Part shown: positions 16,674-24,094 of the stretch, piece after piece
How positions within the stretch are numbered: the first letter of the stretch is position 1
Layout of the letters: every line of letters starts with the position of its first letter
Source of the DNA: Bradyrhizobium sp.
GTDB lineage: Bacteria; Pseudomonadota; Alphaproteobacteria; Rhizobiales; Xanthobacteraceae
Reading direction: 5' to 3'
DNA: 51,429 nucleotides
Assembly (NCBI RefSeq): GCF_016213215.1
Contig: NZ_JACRAW010000120.1
Coordinates: 1 to 51,429 of the forward strand
The notes under the pieces: model-generated
The model's database searches: none
Told to the model about the DNA's origin: nothing
Seen by the model: only the letters and a program-made list of their open reading frames with translations
Translations under genes and position numbers: made by a program

Positions 16674-17915
16674 TTACTCTCCCTCCGCCTGCCGCTTTCG
16701 TCGCGGCACGACGAAAATCATCATGGAGGCGCACGCGAGCGACAGGGCGAAGATCGCGGCCGTCAGCGGCAGGGTCGAGCTAAAGTGACCGCCGAGCCAG
16801 GCGCCGAACTGGGAGACCAGGGAGCCCAGTCCCATCTGCAGAAATCCCATCGCGCCGGAAGCGGTGCCGGCGGCCTGTGGCCGCACGCTGATGGCGCCCG
16901 CGGCCGAGTTCGACATCACGAAGGCGTTCGCGAACATCACGATCATCTGCGCTCCGAACAGCCATGACGGGGTCTGGTTGAAGCCGGCGACGCTCAGGAA
17001 CAGGTTGAGAAGGCTGCCGGCGAGTTGCAGTGCAAGGCCGATCCAGATCAGTCGCTCCAGCGCGTGGCGCGGAGCAAAGCGGACGCAGAACAGGTTGCCG
17101 ATGAGATAGGCAAACGCGGTGGTCGCGAACCAGGCGCCATATTCGGCGCTGCTGCGGCCCATCTCGTTGATCACAAGATAGGGGCCGCCGCCGGCGAAGA
17201 TGAAGATGATCTGGGAGGCCAGCACCTGGCACAGCATGAATCCGACGAACGGGCGGCTGGTGATCAGGCTGCCGACGTCGGTACGAAATCCACTGTCCCC
17301 AGTGCGTGCACGGCGGGTCTCCGGCAGCGCCACCACGATCAGCACGGCGACGAGCACCGACACTGCGGCGATGGCATAGAAGATCGCGCGCCAGCCGAAG
17401 GCGGTCTCCAGCAGGCCTCCGGTGAGCGGGCTCACCATCTGCGCGATCATCATTACCCCGACGACCAGGCTGATCATGCCGCCGACGCGTTCGCGGCTGT
17501 AGAGGTCGCGGATGATGGCCCGGCTGATCACCATGCCGGTGGCCCCGCCCAGCGCCTGCAGAAAGCGCGCGACGATCAGTTGAGGCAGGGTCTGCGCGAA
17601 CACGCATCCCACGCTCGCGGCCACCGTCAGGCTGAGTCCGGCGATCAGCACCGGGCGGCGTCCGAACTTGTCGGACAACGGCCCCATGATGATCTGCGAA
17701 CAGGCGATGCCGACGAAATAGAGCGACACCGTCATCTGGGCGACCGAGATGGCGCTGTCGAAGGTGGTAGCAAGTACAGGCAAGGCCGGCACGAGGAGAT
17801 AGAGCGAGATCGGCGCCACGCCGTTCATGGCAACCAGCAGGACCAGCATCACGCGCGAGGTCGCCAGGTCCTTGCCTGTTGCGGCTTCCGCCGGCTTTCC
17901 CGTCGTCCCGTGCAT
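16674..17915 (-). CDS. Bcr/CflA-type multidrug efflux transporter (MFS)
   Basis: Twelve-helix inner-membrane antiporter of 413 aa. Features that fit the Bcr/CflA group are the early YLLVPALPVLA helix, the SLYFVGIACSQIIMGPLSDKFGRRP loop region (split here as GPLSDKFGRRP, motif A) and RFLQALGGATGMVISRAIIRD (motif B region). The C-terminus is basic (PRRKRQAEG). Substrates cannot be read from sequence; family members export bicyclomycin, chloramphenicol or small metabolites. The gene stands alone, convergent with ligA. Confidence 0.85.
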   Translation of the reverse strand: MHGTTGKPAEAATGKDLATSRVMLVLLVAMNGVAPISLYLLVPALPVLATTFDSAISVAQMTVSLYFVGIACSQIIMGPLSDKFGRRPVLIAGLSLTVAASVGCVFAQTLPQLIVARFLQALGGATGMVISRAIIRDLYSRERVGGMISLVVGVMMIAQMVSPLTGGLLETAFGWRAIFYAIAAVSVLVAVLIVVALPETRRARTGDSGFRTDVGSLITSRPFVGFMLCQVLASQIIFIFAGGGPYLVINEMGRSSAEYGAWFATTAFAYLIGNLFCVRFAPRHALERLIWIGLALQLAGSLLNLFLSVAGFNQTPSWLFGAQMIVMFANAFVMSNSAAGAISVRPQAAGTASGAMGFLQMGLGSLVSQFGAWLGGHFSSTLPLTAAIFALSLACASMMIFVVPRRKRQAEGE

Positions 17916-18205
17916 CGGTCCCGATTCCGTTCGTGAGAGACTGTAGCGGGATCGCTCCCGCCGCGAATATGGGCGTTTGGGAATGTGCCTATTCCGATTT
18001 CGGGAGGGTGGTAATGACGGCGACGGCGCAGCTCAAACGGTCATCATCATCCGCAGAAGCGGATCCAGTATTCCAGGGGCGGCCATTCCTACGGAAATCG
18101 CACGATCTGGATTTTCCGCCGGAGCCTGTTATCGGGCGGCGCTTCGCGCCGACCCGTTGGCGAGGGACAACAGTTCTTCTGAAAAGGCGTTGTTGCTGCC
18201 GCCGG

Positions 18206-20032
18206 CTATTTCAACTCTGCCGTCGCCTGGTCGAGCCAGAGACCGGTCGTTTCATCCAGGCTGGAGCGCACCTCGCGCCTGACACGGGCGTGATAGGCAT
18301 TGAGCCAGTCGAGTTCATCCCGGCCCAGCATCCTCGCATCGATCAGCCGCCGGTCGATGGGCGCGAGCGTCAGCGTCTCGAACGCGTTCATGGTCTTTTC
18401 GGCGCCGGCGATCTCGGTGCCGATCACCAGCTCCAGATTCTCGATCCGGATGCCGTAGGCGTCCGTCTTGTAATAGCCGGGCTCGTTCGACAGGATCATG
18501 CCGCGTTTCAGCGGCGTGGTCCCGAGCTTCGAGATCCGCGCGGGTCCCTCATGCACCGACAGGTAGCTGCCGACGCCATGGCCGGTGCCGTGCTCGAAAT
18601 CGATGCCGGCGTTCCAGAGAAACTGCCGTGCCAGCGTATCGAGCTGGGCGCCGGTGGTGCCGTCGGGAAATACCGCGCGTGCAATCGCCAGATGGCCGCG
18701 CAGCACGCGGGTGAAACGGTCGCGCATCTCTTCGGTCGGCTCGCCGACCGCGATGGTGCGCGTGACGTCGGTGGTGCCGTCTTCATATTGCGCGCCGGAA
18801 TCGACCAACAGGAGATCGCCGGGTGCGATCCGCCGGTTGCTCTTGCGGGTAACACGGTAATGCACGATGGCGCCGTTCGGTCCGGTGCCGGCAATGGTCG
18901 GGAATGAGACGTCCTTCAGCGCGCCGGTTTCGCGCCGGAACGTCTCCAGCGCCTCGACGACGTCGATCTCGGTCAGGGTACCGGCGGGTGCTTCGCGATC
19001 GATCCAGGCAAGAAAGCGCGCCAGCGCCACCGCATCACGCCGATGGGCGGTTCGCGTTCCTTCGATCTCGGTGGCGTTCTTGACCGCCTTGAGCATGGCC
19101 ACCGGATCGGTGGTGGGCACCGGCTTGCCGCCTTCGGCGCTGATCAGCCGGCTCAAGGCATCGGCGGCGGTGACATTGTCGAGCCCGATCCAGGCGCCGG
19201 TCTCGGCGATCGCCGCCAATTTGTGCGTCAGGGCCTCGGGGTTCTCGACGTCGGCCGATTGTTCGAGATGGTCGCGGGTGGAGTTCGACAGCTTGCGGTG
19301 ATCGATGAACACCGTCGGTCGGCCGTCCCTTGGGACCAGCGCGTATGACAAGGGCAGCGGCGTGTGGGCAATGTCCGCGCCGCGGATATTGAAGGTCCAG
19401 GCCACCGCATGGGAATCAGACAACACCAGCGCATCGATGCCGAGCTTTTCGAGCTGCAGCCGGATGCGCCTCAGCTTGTCGGCCTCGCCTTCGCCGGCCA
19501 GTCGCAGGCCATGCACGGAGACGGGACCGAGCGGCGGCGTTGGGCGTTCGGGCCAGACGGCATCCACCGGGTTGGAGTCGACGGCGACCAGCTCGGCACC
19601 CGCCTTGGCGCAGGCCTTGGCCAGCCGCTCGGCAGCCGGCGTCGTGTGAAGCCAGGGATCAAATCCAAGCCGGTCGCCGGGCTTGAGGTGGCTCGCGAGC
19701 CAGCTTTCCGGCGGCGGATCGACCAGCGACTCGACGGCCCACGCCTTGCCATCCACCTGCTTGCCCGCCTGCAGGGTGTAGCGGCCGTCGACGAAGATCG
19801 CGGCTTCCTGGGGCAGGACGACGGCCATGCCGGCCGAGCCGGTGAAGCCCGTCAGCCAGGCGAGCCGCTCCTCGGACGGCGGAACGTACTCGTTCTGCTG
19901 CTGGTCGGCGCGCGGAACGACGAAGCCGGTCAGCTTGCGCCGCGCCAGTTCTTCGCGAAGGACCGACAGACGCGCACTCAGCGCAACGCCGGTTTCGGGT
20001 TCCTCGAAAGTCTGGAAAAGCGCCTCGAACAT
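18206..20032 (-). CDS. pepP: Xaa-Pro aminopeptidase P family (M24B)
   Basis: Dinuclear-metal peptidase that removes an N-terminal residue preceding proline. The 608-aa protein has two creatinase-like N-terminal domains and a C-terminal pita-bread domain. Expected metal ligands are visible: LLVDSGAQY (Asp), GTTDVTRT (Asp), GTGHGVG (His), LSNEPGYY (Glu) and RIENLEL (Glu). The length fits the three-domain eukaryote-like APP group rather than the 440-aa E. coli PepP. The start at 20032 (MFEALFQTFEEPE) was preferred over 20068. A 290-nt spacer without a convincing gene separates it from the divergent MFS gene. Confidence 0.9.
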   Translation of the reverse strand: MFEALFQTFEEPETGVALSARLSVLREELARRKLTGFVVPRADQQQNEYVPPSEERLAWLTGFTGSAGMAVVLPQEAAIFVDGRYTLQAGKQVDGKAWAVESLVDPPPESWLASHLKPGDRLGFDPWLHTTPAAERLAKACAKAGAELVAVDSNPVDAVWPERPTPPLGPVSVHGLRLAGEGEADKLRRIRLQLEKLGIDALVLSDSHAVAWTFNIRGADIAHTPLPLSYALVPRDGRPTVFIDHRKLSNSTRDHLEQSADVENPEALTHKLAAIAETGAWIGLDNVTAADALSRLISAEGGKPVPTTDPVAMLKAVKNATEIEGTRTAHRRDAVALARFLAWIDREAPAGTLTEIDVVEALETFRRETGALKDVSFPTIAGTGPNGAIVHYRVTRKSNRRIAPGDLLLVDSGAQYEDGTTDVTRTIAVGEPTEEMRDRFTRVLRGHLAIARAVFPDGTTGAQLDTLARQFLWNAGIDFEHGTGHGVGSYLSVHEGPARISKLGTTPLKRGMILSNEPGYYKTDAYGIRIENLELVIGTEIAGAEKTMNAFETLTLAPIDRRLIDARMLGRDELDWLNAYHARVRREVRSSLDETTGLWLDQATAELK

Positions 20033-20220
20033 GCGGTCCACCGTAGAATTAAGGGGGGCTGTCCGCAATGTAGACTCGAACGCACCTGATGTGGCATAAA
20101 CTGTGCTTCAAATAGTTCCATCCGACGGGCGATGGAACGGGCGCGGCCGCTCAAGGCTCCGCGTGTGATCTCAGGGGAAATAACCAGGAGTGTTTCAACT
20201 CAATGACGAGGGGATACACC

Positions 20221-20400
20221 ATGGCTGCGTTCACATTTGAGAAGATCTCGTCTCCGGATCGTCGCACACCCATTGCGCCGGCTGCCAAGAAGCAGCGAGG
20301 CCTCATCAGCCAGATGATCGACCGCTTGGCAGAGACCCGCGCCAGGCGCAGCTCGCGCGGGGAGCACAACGGTCGCCGCGAGGGAAAGTCGGGCAGCTAG
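20221..20400 (+). CDS. Small basic hypothetical protein (59 aa)
   Basis: The protein starts MAAFTFEKIS, has a basic middle (AAKKQRGLISQMIDRLAETRARR) and a polar tail. I know similar short proteins from Bradyrhizobium annotations but no function. GAGGGG about 8 nt before the ATG at 20221 supports this start over the ATG at 20203. It lies between divergent pepP and convergent prmA. The helical QMIDRLAETRARR stretch could bind nucleic acid or a partner; this is a guess from charge alone. Confidence 0.6.
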   Translation: MAAFTFEKISSPDRRTPIAPAAKKQRGLISQMIDRLAETRARRSSRGEHNGRREGKSGS

Positions 20401-20409
20401 AGTACTGGA

Positions 20410-21324
20410 TTATCGGTCTGGACTATTCGTGTAGCGCAGCAGCAGGCTGCTCCAGCCTTCGATACGCAAATGCCGCACAGGGACCAGTCCGCGTGCGCGG
20501 TAGGCGGCAATCACACCTCGTGCCTGATGGGTCAACAGGCCGGACAGGATAACCAGCGCCGAAGGCGCGAGGTGCTCTGCCATCGCTCCCGCCAGTTGCC
20601 GCAGAGGATTGGCGAGGATGTTCGCCAGCACCAGGTCGAACGGACCACGCGCGGCAAATTCCGGCGCCGAAAAGCCGGTAGCCTGGATCACCATCACTAG
20701 ATCCCCGACGCCATTGAGCGCCGCATTTTCGCGCGCCACCTGCACCGACGGCGGATCGATGTCGCTGGCGAACACCGGTCGATGCCGCGCCTTGGCTGCC
20801 GCGATCGCCAGCACACCGGTGCCGGTGCCGAGGTCGAGCACACGCCGGGGCTGACGCGCCTTCAGCACATGGTCGAGCAGCAGCAGGCAGCCGCGGGTGG
20901 TGCCGTGATGGCCGGTGCCGAAAGCGAGCGCGGCCTCGATCTCGATACCGAGCTTGTTCGCCGGCACGCGCGCCCGGTCGTGCTGTCCATGCACGACGAA
21001 GCGGCCGGCCGGCACGGGAACGAGATCCTCAAGGCTGGCCTTGACCCAATCCATGGCTTCGACGACCTCGAAGGTGATCGCGTCGGCGATCTGTTGGCCG
21101 GCCGCATTGGCGACGACTTCGCGCAACAGCACCTGATCGGGTGCTTCGGCAAAATGCATGCTTACGGCCCAGCGCCCGTCGGGGCGCTCGAACCCGGCAA
21201 TGGCGGCTTCGGCTTCGAAGAAGATCTCGGTGAGGACGTCTACGGCGCGCCTGGCCGAGGCTTCATCGCCAATGGCGAAGGTGGCGCGATGGGTGGCGGG
21301 GGTCATTTCGGGCAAGTTGCTCAC
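20410..21324 (-). CDS. prmA: Ribosomal protein L11 methyltransferase
   Basis: SAM-dependent enzyme that trimethylates ribosomal protein L11. The 304-aa protein has the class I methyltransferase motif I VLDLGTGTGVLAIAAAK, an acidic motif ASDIDP, and the PrmA-specific LANILANPL. An ALAFGTGHHGTTRGC segment precedes motif I, as in PrmA. The start is a GTG at 21324; an ATG at 21306 is an alternative. The N-terminal L11-recognition domain covers about residues 1-90. Confidence 0.92.
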   Translation of the reverse strand: MSNLPEMTPATHRATFAIGDEASARRAVDVLTEIFFEAEAAIAGFERPDGRWAVSMHFAEAPDQVLLREVVANAAGQQIADAITFEVVEAMDWVKASLEDLVPVPAGRFVVHGQHDRARVPANKLGIEIEAALAFGTGHHGTTRGCLLLLDHVLKARQPRRVLDLGTGTGVLAIAAAKARHRPVFASDIDPPSVQVARENAALNGVGDLVMVIQATGFSAPEFAARGPFDLVLANILANPLRQLAGAMAEHLAPSALVILSGLLTHQARGVIAAYRARGLVPVRHLRIEGWSSLLLRYTNSPDR

Positions 21325-21431
21325 GTCTTTTCCGACAGATTTGCAGATTTATGGAGCGATTGCCCTGCATCAACCGCAACACTTGCAGCGCTCGCCTTTA
21401 TACAACCTTAGGTCTATGTTCGTACAACTAC

Positions 21432-21457
21432 TGGTGTTTGGCTGGCCAAATACACCA
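21432..21457 (+). promoter_or_regulatory. Imperfect inverted repeat ahead of the pilin gene
   Basis: TGGTGT and TTGGC on the left pair with GCCAA and ACACCA on the right, with a 2-nt bulge (AT) and a 2-nt turn. The structure ends 5 nt before the GGAGG ribosome-binding site of the pilin gene. It could be an operator or an mRNA structure that gates translation; a tight 2-nt loop argues more for a DNA site. Confidence 0.35.
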
Positions 21458-21472
21458 TGAACGGAGGCGAAC

Positions 21473-21637
21473 TTGAAGCGCATGGTTCTGACGTTCCTGT
21501 CTGACGAGTCCGGGGCGACCGCGATTGAATACGGGCTGATTGCCGCCGGCATCGCGCTCGCCATCCTCACGATCATTTTCAACCTGGGCACTGAGCTGGT
21601 CGCGAAGCTTACGGCCCTCAGCAGCGCGTTGAAGTAG
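21473..21637 (+). CDS. Flp/Fap-type pilin (type IVb), orphan
   Basis: Short prepilin of 54 aa that would be cut by a TadV/CpaA peptidase and assembled into an adhesive Tad pilus. The cleavage region reads ESGATAIEYGL, with cut after the Gly and Glu5-Tyr6 of the mature pilin, followed by one hydrophobic helix (IAAGIALAILTIIF). GGAGG at 21463-21467 is spaced 5 nt from a TTG at 21473, so TTG is the likely start; the ATG at 21482 would lie 14 nt away. No tad/cpa genes are nearby, so secretion would rely on a remote locus. Confidence 0.88.
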   Translation: MKRMVLTFLSDESGATAIEYGLIAAGIALAILTIIFNLGTELVAKLTALSSALK

Positions 21638-21785
21638 TCCGGCCCGAAGTCTCCCTTCCCAGAGAGAGAATTCGCGATCTTCATAGGTCCTCATCCGACA
21701 ATGGCCGCAAGGGAAGACATCCCCTTGCGAAAACGTCGCGAGCAGTACCCGCTGCCCACAGCCGGCGCACCGCTTCTCAAACACG

Positions 21786-21918
21786 TTTTCCACATCTTCT
21801 GCACGGCTTGATCACAGTTTGTCCACAGCGACCTAGCCGCGCTCGCTCCCGCGTTGTACCAAAACTGTCCAGCCGGAATGCACCGTTTGTCCACCGGCTT
21901 TTCCCGGAGGCATCCACA
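21786..21918. other. Cluster of DnaA-box-like 9-mers
   Basis: Compared with TTATCCACA, the region has TTTTCCACA (21786-21794, one mismatch), TTGTCCACA (21819-21827, one mismatch), TTGTCCACC (21888-21896, two) and GCATCCACA (21910-21918, two), all in the same orientation. The chromosome origin of relatives lies elsewhere, near hemE, so a titration or regulatory role is more likely than an origin. Chance is possible. Confidence 0.25.
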
Positions 21919-21920
21919 GG

Positions 21921-22268
21921 TCATTTCCTGAGCGCGAGCGCATACAGGTAGGCCATGATGGCGTCGGTATCCTCGTCCGAAAAGTCGATCTGCGGCATTT
22001 CCCGGTGCCTGGAGACCATGCCCTCCTGGATTTCGGCGCGCAGTTCCTTGGGCGCGAAACGGCCGTAGATGGTGCGCATCGGCGGCGCGCCTTTGAGCGG
22101 GCTTAAGTCCCTTGTGCCGACGGCATGGCAGCGGCTGCACTTCTCCTCCAGGATCGCCTTGCCGCGGCTGCGCAGCTCTTTTGTGGTCGCGGCCTGCGCG
22201 GCAGCCGACACCCCCAGGCTGAGCGCCATCACAAGCAGGGCTCGGCTGGTAAAACGGCAGAGCATCAC
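21921..22268 (-). CDS. Secreted monohaem c-type cytochrome
   Basis: Class I cytochrome c of 115 aa. It has a signal peptide (hydrophobic LLVMALSLGVSAAAQA, cleavage near AQA-AT), one haem site CSRCH, and a likely axial methionine in REMPQIDFSD. The domain is minimal, about 85 residues after cleavage. It would carry electrons in the periplasm; the partner is unknown. The stop lies near a stretch with DnaA-box-like words. The adjacent flavoprotein gene (22304-23905) is on the same strand 35 nt upstream, so the two may be co-transcribed. Confidence 0.85.
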   Translation of the reverse strand: MMLCRFTSRALLVMALSLGVSAAAQAATTKELRSRGKAILEEKCSRCHAVGTRDLSPLKGAPPMRTIYGRFAPKELRAEIQEGMVSRHREMPQIDFSDEDTDAIMAYLYALALRK

Positions 22269-22303
22269 TCAACCCCTCGGTGCGTGTCCTTCGTTGAAGA
22301 TGG

Positions 22304-23905
22304 TTACCCGAATAATGCCCGCTCGTCGCGCAGGATCGCCCGCGCGGCATTGTGGCCGGGTGCGCCGGTGACGCCGCCGCCGGGATGGGCGCCGGAGCCG
22401 CAGTGGTAAAGGCCTTTGAGCGGGCCGCGGTAGTCGGCGTAGCCCAGCATCGGTCGGGCCGAGAACAGCTGGTTGAGGGTCAATGCGCCATGAAAGATGT
22501 CGCCGCCGAGCAATCCGAACTGCCGCTCCAGGTCGAGCGGAGACAGGATCTGGCGCCCGATCACGCTGGCCGCAAAGCCCGGCGCATGACGATCGACGGT
22601 GGCGATCATGAGGTCCGCGACTTCTTCGCGGTGATCGTCCCAGGACTTGCCGTCGGGCAATTCGGGCGCGACGTGCTGGCAGAACAGGCTCGCCACGTGC
22701 TGGCCTGAAGGCGCCAGCGTGTCGTCAAGCATGGAGGGGATCAGCATCTCCACGACCGGCTCGCGGCTCCAGCCGAAGCTCCGCGCGTCGAGCCAGGCGC
22801 GATCCATGTAGGAGAGGCTCGGCGCCATGATGATGCCGGAGGTGAGATGATCGCCTTTGCCAGGCAGCACTGTGAACGAGGGCAGGGCGCTCAGCGCCAC
22901 ATTCATGCGGAAGGTGCCCGAGCCGTTGCGCCAGTGCTGCATGCGCGCCAGGAATTCCGGCGCGAGCGTTTCGGCCGGCACAAGACGCGTGTAGAGCAGC
23001 TTCGGATTGACGTTGGACGCGACATACCTGGCGCGGATGGTCTTGCCGTTGTCGAGAACGACGCCAACGGCGCGGTCGTTCTCGACGATCACCTCGCGCA
23101 CGCCCGCTTCCGTCTCGATCTCGGCCCCATGCGCACGAGACGCGGCCGCCATGGCTTGCGTGATCGCGCCCATGCCGCCGATGGCGTGGCCCCACACGCC
23201 CTTCTTGCCGTTCACCTCGCCGAAGGCGTGGTGCAGCATCACGTAGGCCGAGCCGGCGCTATAGGGGCTCGCATAGTTGCCGACGATCGCGTCAAAGCCG
23301 AACAGCGCCTTGACCAGGTCGTTGTCGAAGCGCTCGTCCAGCATTTCACCCGCCGAGCGTGTGAACAGGTCGAGCAGGCTGCGCTGCTGCTCCAGCGACA
23401 GCTTGCGCAGGATGTTGGCCGTGCCGAGCGCGTTGACGGCCTCCCGGATCGCGGCGGCGCCGAAGCCTTCCAGCAGGTTAGGCGGTGCGCGCAGCACGAA
23501 CTGGCGCAGCACGTCTGCGATCGCCTCGAGTTCGCGTGAGAAGATCTCGAAAGCCTTGGCGTCGTGCTCGCTGAGCTTCCTGACCGCTTCCAGGGTGCGG
23601 CCCTCGCCCGTAAGCAGAGAGCTGCCATCCGGCGAGGGGAGAAAATTCTGGGCGCGCCGCTCGACGATCCGCAAGCCGTGCTCGGCGAGCTTTAGGTCTC
23701 GAATTACTTTCGGGTTGAGCAGGCTCACCGTGTAAGCCGCGACTGAGTTGCGAAAACCCGGATGGAACTCTTCCGTCGCGGCGGCGCCGCCGACGACCTT
23801 GCGGCGCTCCAGTACCTTCACGCGCAGGCCGGCCTTCGCAAGATAGGCTGCGCAGGTGAGGCCGTTATGCCCCGCGCCGATGATGACGACGTCCGTCCCG
23901 GTCAT
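22304..23905 (-). CDS. Phytoene dehydrogenase-like FAD oxidoreductase (COG1233)
   Basis: Flavoprotein of 533 aa in the amine oxidase/phytoene desaturase superfamily. The N-terminal dinucleotide fold is complete: VVIIGAGHNGLTCAAYLAKAG-type motif (residues 6-20), then VLERRKVVGGAAATEE. The C-terminus has the second FAD-binding stretch (YHCGSGAHPGGGVTGAPGHN region). It resembles the PYROXD2-type branch rather than true carotenoid desaturases, and no crt genes are near, so the substrate is unknown. A small cytochrome c gene follows 35 nt downstream and could serve as electron acceptor. Confidence 0.82.
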   Translation of the reverse strand: MTGTDVVIIGAGHNGLTCAAYLAKAGLRVKVLERRKVVGGAAATEEFHPGFRNSVAAYTVSLLNPKVIRDLKLAEHGLRIVERRAQNFLPSPDGSSLLTGEGRTLEAVRKLSEHDAKAFEIFSRELEAIADVLRQFVLRAPPNLLEGFGAAAIREAVNALGTANILRKLSLEQQRSLLDLFTRSAGEMLDERFDNDLVKALFGFDAIVGNYASPYSAGSAYVMLHHAFGEVNGKKGVWGHAIGGMGAITQAMAAASRAHGAEIETEAGVREVIVENDRAVGVVLDNGKTIRARYVASNVNPKLLYTRLVPAETLAPEFLARMQHWRNGSGTFRMNVALSALPSFTVLPGKGDHLTSGIIMAPSLSYMDRAWLDARSFGWSREPVVEMLIPSMLDDTLAPSGQHVASLFCQHVAPELPDGKSWDDHREEVADLMIATVDRHAPGFAASVIGRQILSPLDLERQFGLLGGDIFHGALTLNQLFSARPMLGYADYRGPLKGLYHCGSGAHPGGGVTGAPGHNAARAILRDERALFG

Positions 23906-24094
23906 GAAAGCTTCAAGAATTGTTGATCGCTGTGTGCTGTCGCGCCATCGCGGGCATTCGTCAAGCAGCGTTTATTGCCCGTTCAGGCGCCATGTGCTCG
24001 ATTGCGCCGCCCGGCGCCCGCCGGGCTTTTCTGGCGCGCCTTTCGCGCGCGGACCGGTTTTTGCTTCGATTGAAAAGATAGTACCGGAGCTTTC

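Noticed and set aside
16540..16734. Minus-strand 64-aa frame HCERSDAIQNA...
   Set aside because: It is only the translation of the REP-like repeat and the end of the MFS gene.
17916..18205. Possible small gene between the MFS and pepP genes (for example a frame from 17977)
   Set aside because: The translation is low in recognisable features, and both flanking genes account for the divergent or terminal sequence. It could hold a gene relic, but nothing supports it.
21428..21793. Minus-strand 121-aa frame starting MENVFEKRCAGCGQ with CAGC and CGHC pairs that look like a zinc ribbon
   Set aside because: About half of it is antisense to the Flp pilin gene, and only the first ~36 residues look protein-like. 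It could be a real small zinc protein of shorter length, but nothing else supports it.
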